DNA from: Flavobacterium lindanitolerans
GTDB lineage: Bacteria > Bacteroidota > Bacteroidia > Flavobacteriales > Flavobacteriaceae
Direction: 5' to 3'
Assembly (NCBI RefSeq): GCF_002846575.1
Contig: NZ_PJND01000009.1
Location: 1-64,000 of the forward strand
DNA length: 64,000 nucleotides
This document shows positions 63,002-64,000 of the stretch, one piece after another. Numbering within the stretch: the stretch's first letter is position 1; each line of letters begins with the position of its first letter. A program made the position numbers and the translations under genes. The notes below the pieces were generated by a model. The model saw nothing but the letters and a program-made list of their open reading frames with translations, made no database searches and was not told where the DNA came from.

Positions 63002-64000
63002 ATGAAATTCACAGCAGAACAAATAGCAGGTATTTTAGACGGTGAAGTAGTAGGGAATCCCCATGCGGAAGTTTATAAATTGTCAAAAATAGAAGAAGGT
63101 TCCGAAGGATCCCTGACATTTTTGGCAAACCCTAAATACCTTAATTATATTTATACCACTCAGGCAACGATTACGATTGTAAATACTACATTTACTCCGG
63201 AATCTGAAATTACTACCACACTTATTAAGGTAGAAGACGCCTATAAATCCTTTTCCAAATTATTAGAATATTACAATCAGGTTAAACTGATGAAGTCTGG
63301 CATAGAACAGCCTTCTGTAATTTCTGAAAACGTGACCTATGGTGATAACCTCTATCTGGGAAGTTTTTGCTATATTGGCAAAAATGTCAAAATAGGAGAG
63401 AACGTTAAGATATATCCTAATAGTTTTGTAGGAGATAATGTAACTATTGGTGATAATACTATCCTTTTTGCAGGTGTGCGTATCTATTCAGAAACAGAAA
63501 TAGGAAGAGGATGCACCATCCACTCGGGAGCTATTATAGGTTCTGACGGTTTTGGTTTTGTGCCAAATGAAGAAGGTGTTTACAGTAAGGTACCACAAAT
63601 AGGAAATGTTATTATTGAAGATAATGTAGATATTGGCTCATGCACTACCATTGACAGGGCTACATTAGGTTCTACTATAATCAAAAAAGGCGTTAAGCTC
63701 GATAACCAGATTCAGATTGCTCACAACGTTGTAATTGGAGAAAATACGGTTATAGCTTCACAAACGGGTGTTGCGGGTTCTACCAAAATAGGCAGTAATT
63801 GCATTATTGGCGGACAAGTAGGCATAGTAGGTCATATTACTATTGGTAATGGTGTCCGTATTCAGGCGCAGTCCGGAGTGGGTAAAAACCTTGCTGACGG
63901 AGAAACAGTTCAGGGTAGTCCGGCATTAGGCTATTCTGATTTTAATAAATCGTATGTTCATTTCAAGAACCTGCCAAAGATAGTATCAGATATTGAAGCC
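63002..64000 (+). CDS. lpxD: UDP-3-O-acylglucosamine N-acyltransferase (partial, cut at right edge)
   Basis: The first 333 residues are present, nearly the full length of about 340. The N-terminal uridine-binding domain (MKFTAEQIAGILDGEVVG, GSLTFLANPKYLNYIY) is followed by left-handed beta-helix hexapeptide repeats and the catalytic histidine region (LDNQIQIAHNVVIGENTVIA). It adds the third acyl chain in lipid A synthesis. lpxC is expected next. Confidence 0.95.
   Translation, partial: MKFTAEQIAGILDGEVVGNPHAEVYKLSKIEEGSEGSLTFLANPKYLNYIYTTQATITIVNTTFTPESEITTTLIKVEDAYKSFSKLLEYYNQVKLMKSGIEQPSVISENVTYGDNLYLGSFCYIGKNVKIGENVKIYPNSFVGDNVTIGDNTILFAGVRIYSETEIGRGCTIHSGAIIGSDGFGFVPNEEGVYSKVPQIGNVIIEDNVDIGSCTTIDRATLGSTIIKKGVKLDNQIQIAHNVVIGENTVIASQTGVAGSTKIGSNCIIGGQVGIVGHITIGNGVRIQAQSGVGKNLADGETVQGSPALGYSDFNKSYVHFKNLPKIVSDIEA

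Overview
The window looks like a chromosome segment of a Flavobacteriaceae bacterium, most likely Flavobacterium or a close relative. The evidence is AT-rich DNA, promoters of the Bacteroidetes type (TAnnTTTG at -7), several proteins built for the type IX secretion system (T9SS), a PorX regulator, surface lipoproteins, and neighbourhoods usual for this group (ppk1-ppx, ald-tsaE-porX, HD-lpxD). All family names come from reading the sequence; no database search was run.

Layout. 1-8021 (minus) is one giant secreted adhesin that runs off the left edge. It has a signal peptide, a choice-of-anchor L domain, a SprB-type repeat and Ig-like domains, then 23 near-identical 79-80 residue cysteine-rich repeats. 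8579-12165 (plus) is a polyphosphate operon (sixA-like, ppk1, ppx). 12240-13966 (minus) is dnaX, split by an A10G slip site exactly where a short gamma form would end. 14053-18613 holds a lipoprotein, topoisomerase IB, a small protein, RNase P RNA and a two-component system. 18756-21848 is an alpha/beta hydrolase and a frameshifted outer-membrane barrel protein. 21900-34769 is mostly housekeeping (rsmD, a DUF3822 protein, a RecD-like helicase, kdsB, an acyltransferase, ppc) plus a divergent XRE-regulator/carboxypeptidase pair with paired operator-like palindromes. 34976-39242 (minus) is a polyamine-type module (arginine decarboxylase and a deoxyhypusine-synthase-like protein) behind aroB, with an unusual structured leader or small RNA between aroB and the decarboxylase. 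39389-43577 holds proline dehydrogenase and two secreted proteins, one a VWA protein with a T9SS tail.

43949-56541 is a genomic island. Two tRNA-Val genes flank it, and a 24-bp copy of the tRNA-Val(UAC) 3' end lies at each border (44063-44086 and 56464-56487). Inside are a decayed SMC-like ATPase, a beheaded Y-family DNA polymerase, an XRE-S24 repressor, and a four-gene minus-strand operon: a T9SS-tailed beta-propeller protein, two Rhs proteins (the second with a GIY-YIG-like nuclease tip) and an Imm26-like immunity protein. No integrase is visible.

56602-64000 returns to core genome: a DUF4258-like protein, alanine dehydrogenase, tsaE, porX, small envelope proteins, an HD phosphohydrolase and lpxD (cut at the right edge).

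Common threads are T9SS export (adhesin, VWA protein, propeller protein, PorX) and homopolymer frameshifts. Four reading frames (dnaX, the barrel protein, and the ATPase twice) each need exactly one extra base in an A/T run, which points to slippage, decay or assembly error. The strongest candidates for new biology are the two-piece Rhs toxin operon, the leader/ncRNA ahead of arginine decarboxylase, the dnaX slip site with the short product in frame, and the XRE-carboxypeptidase operator pairs.
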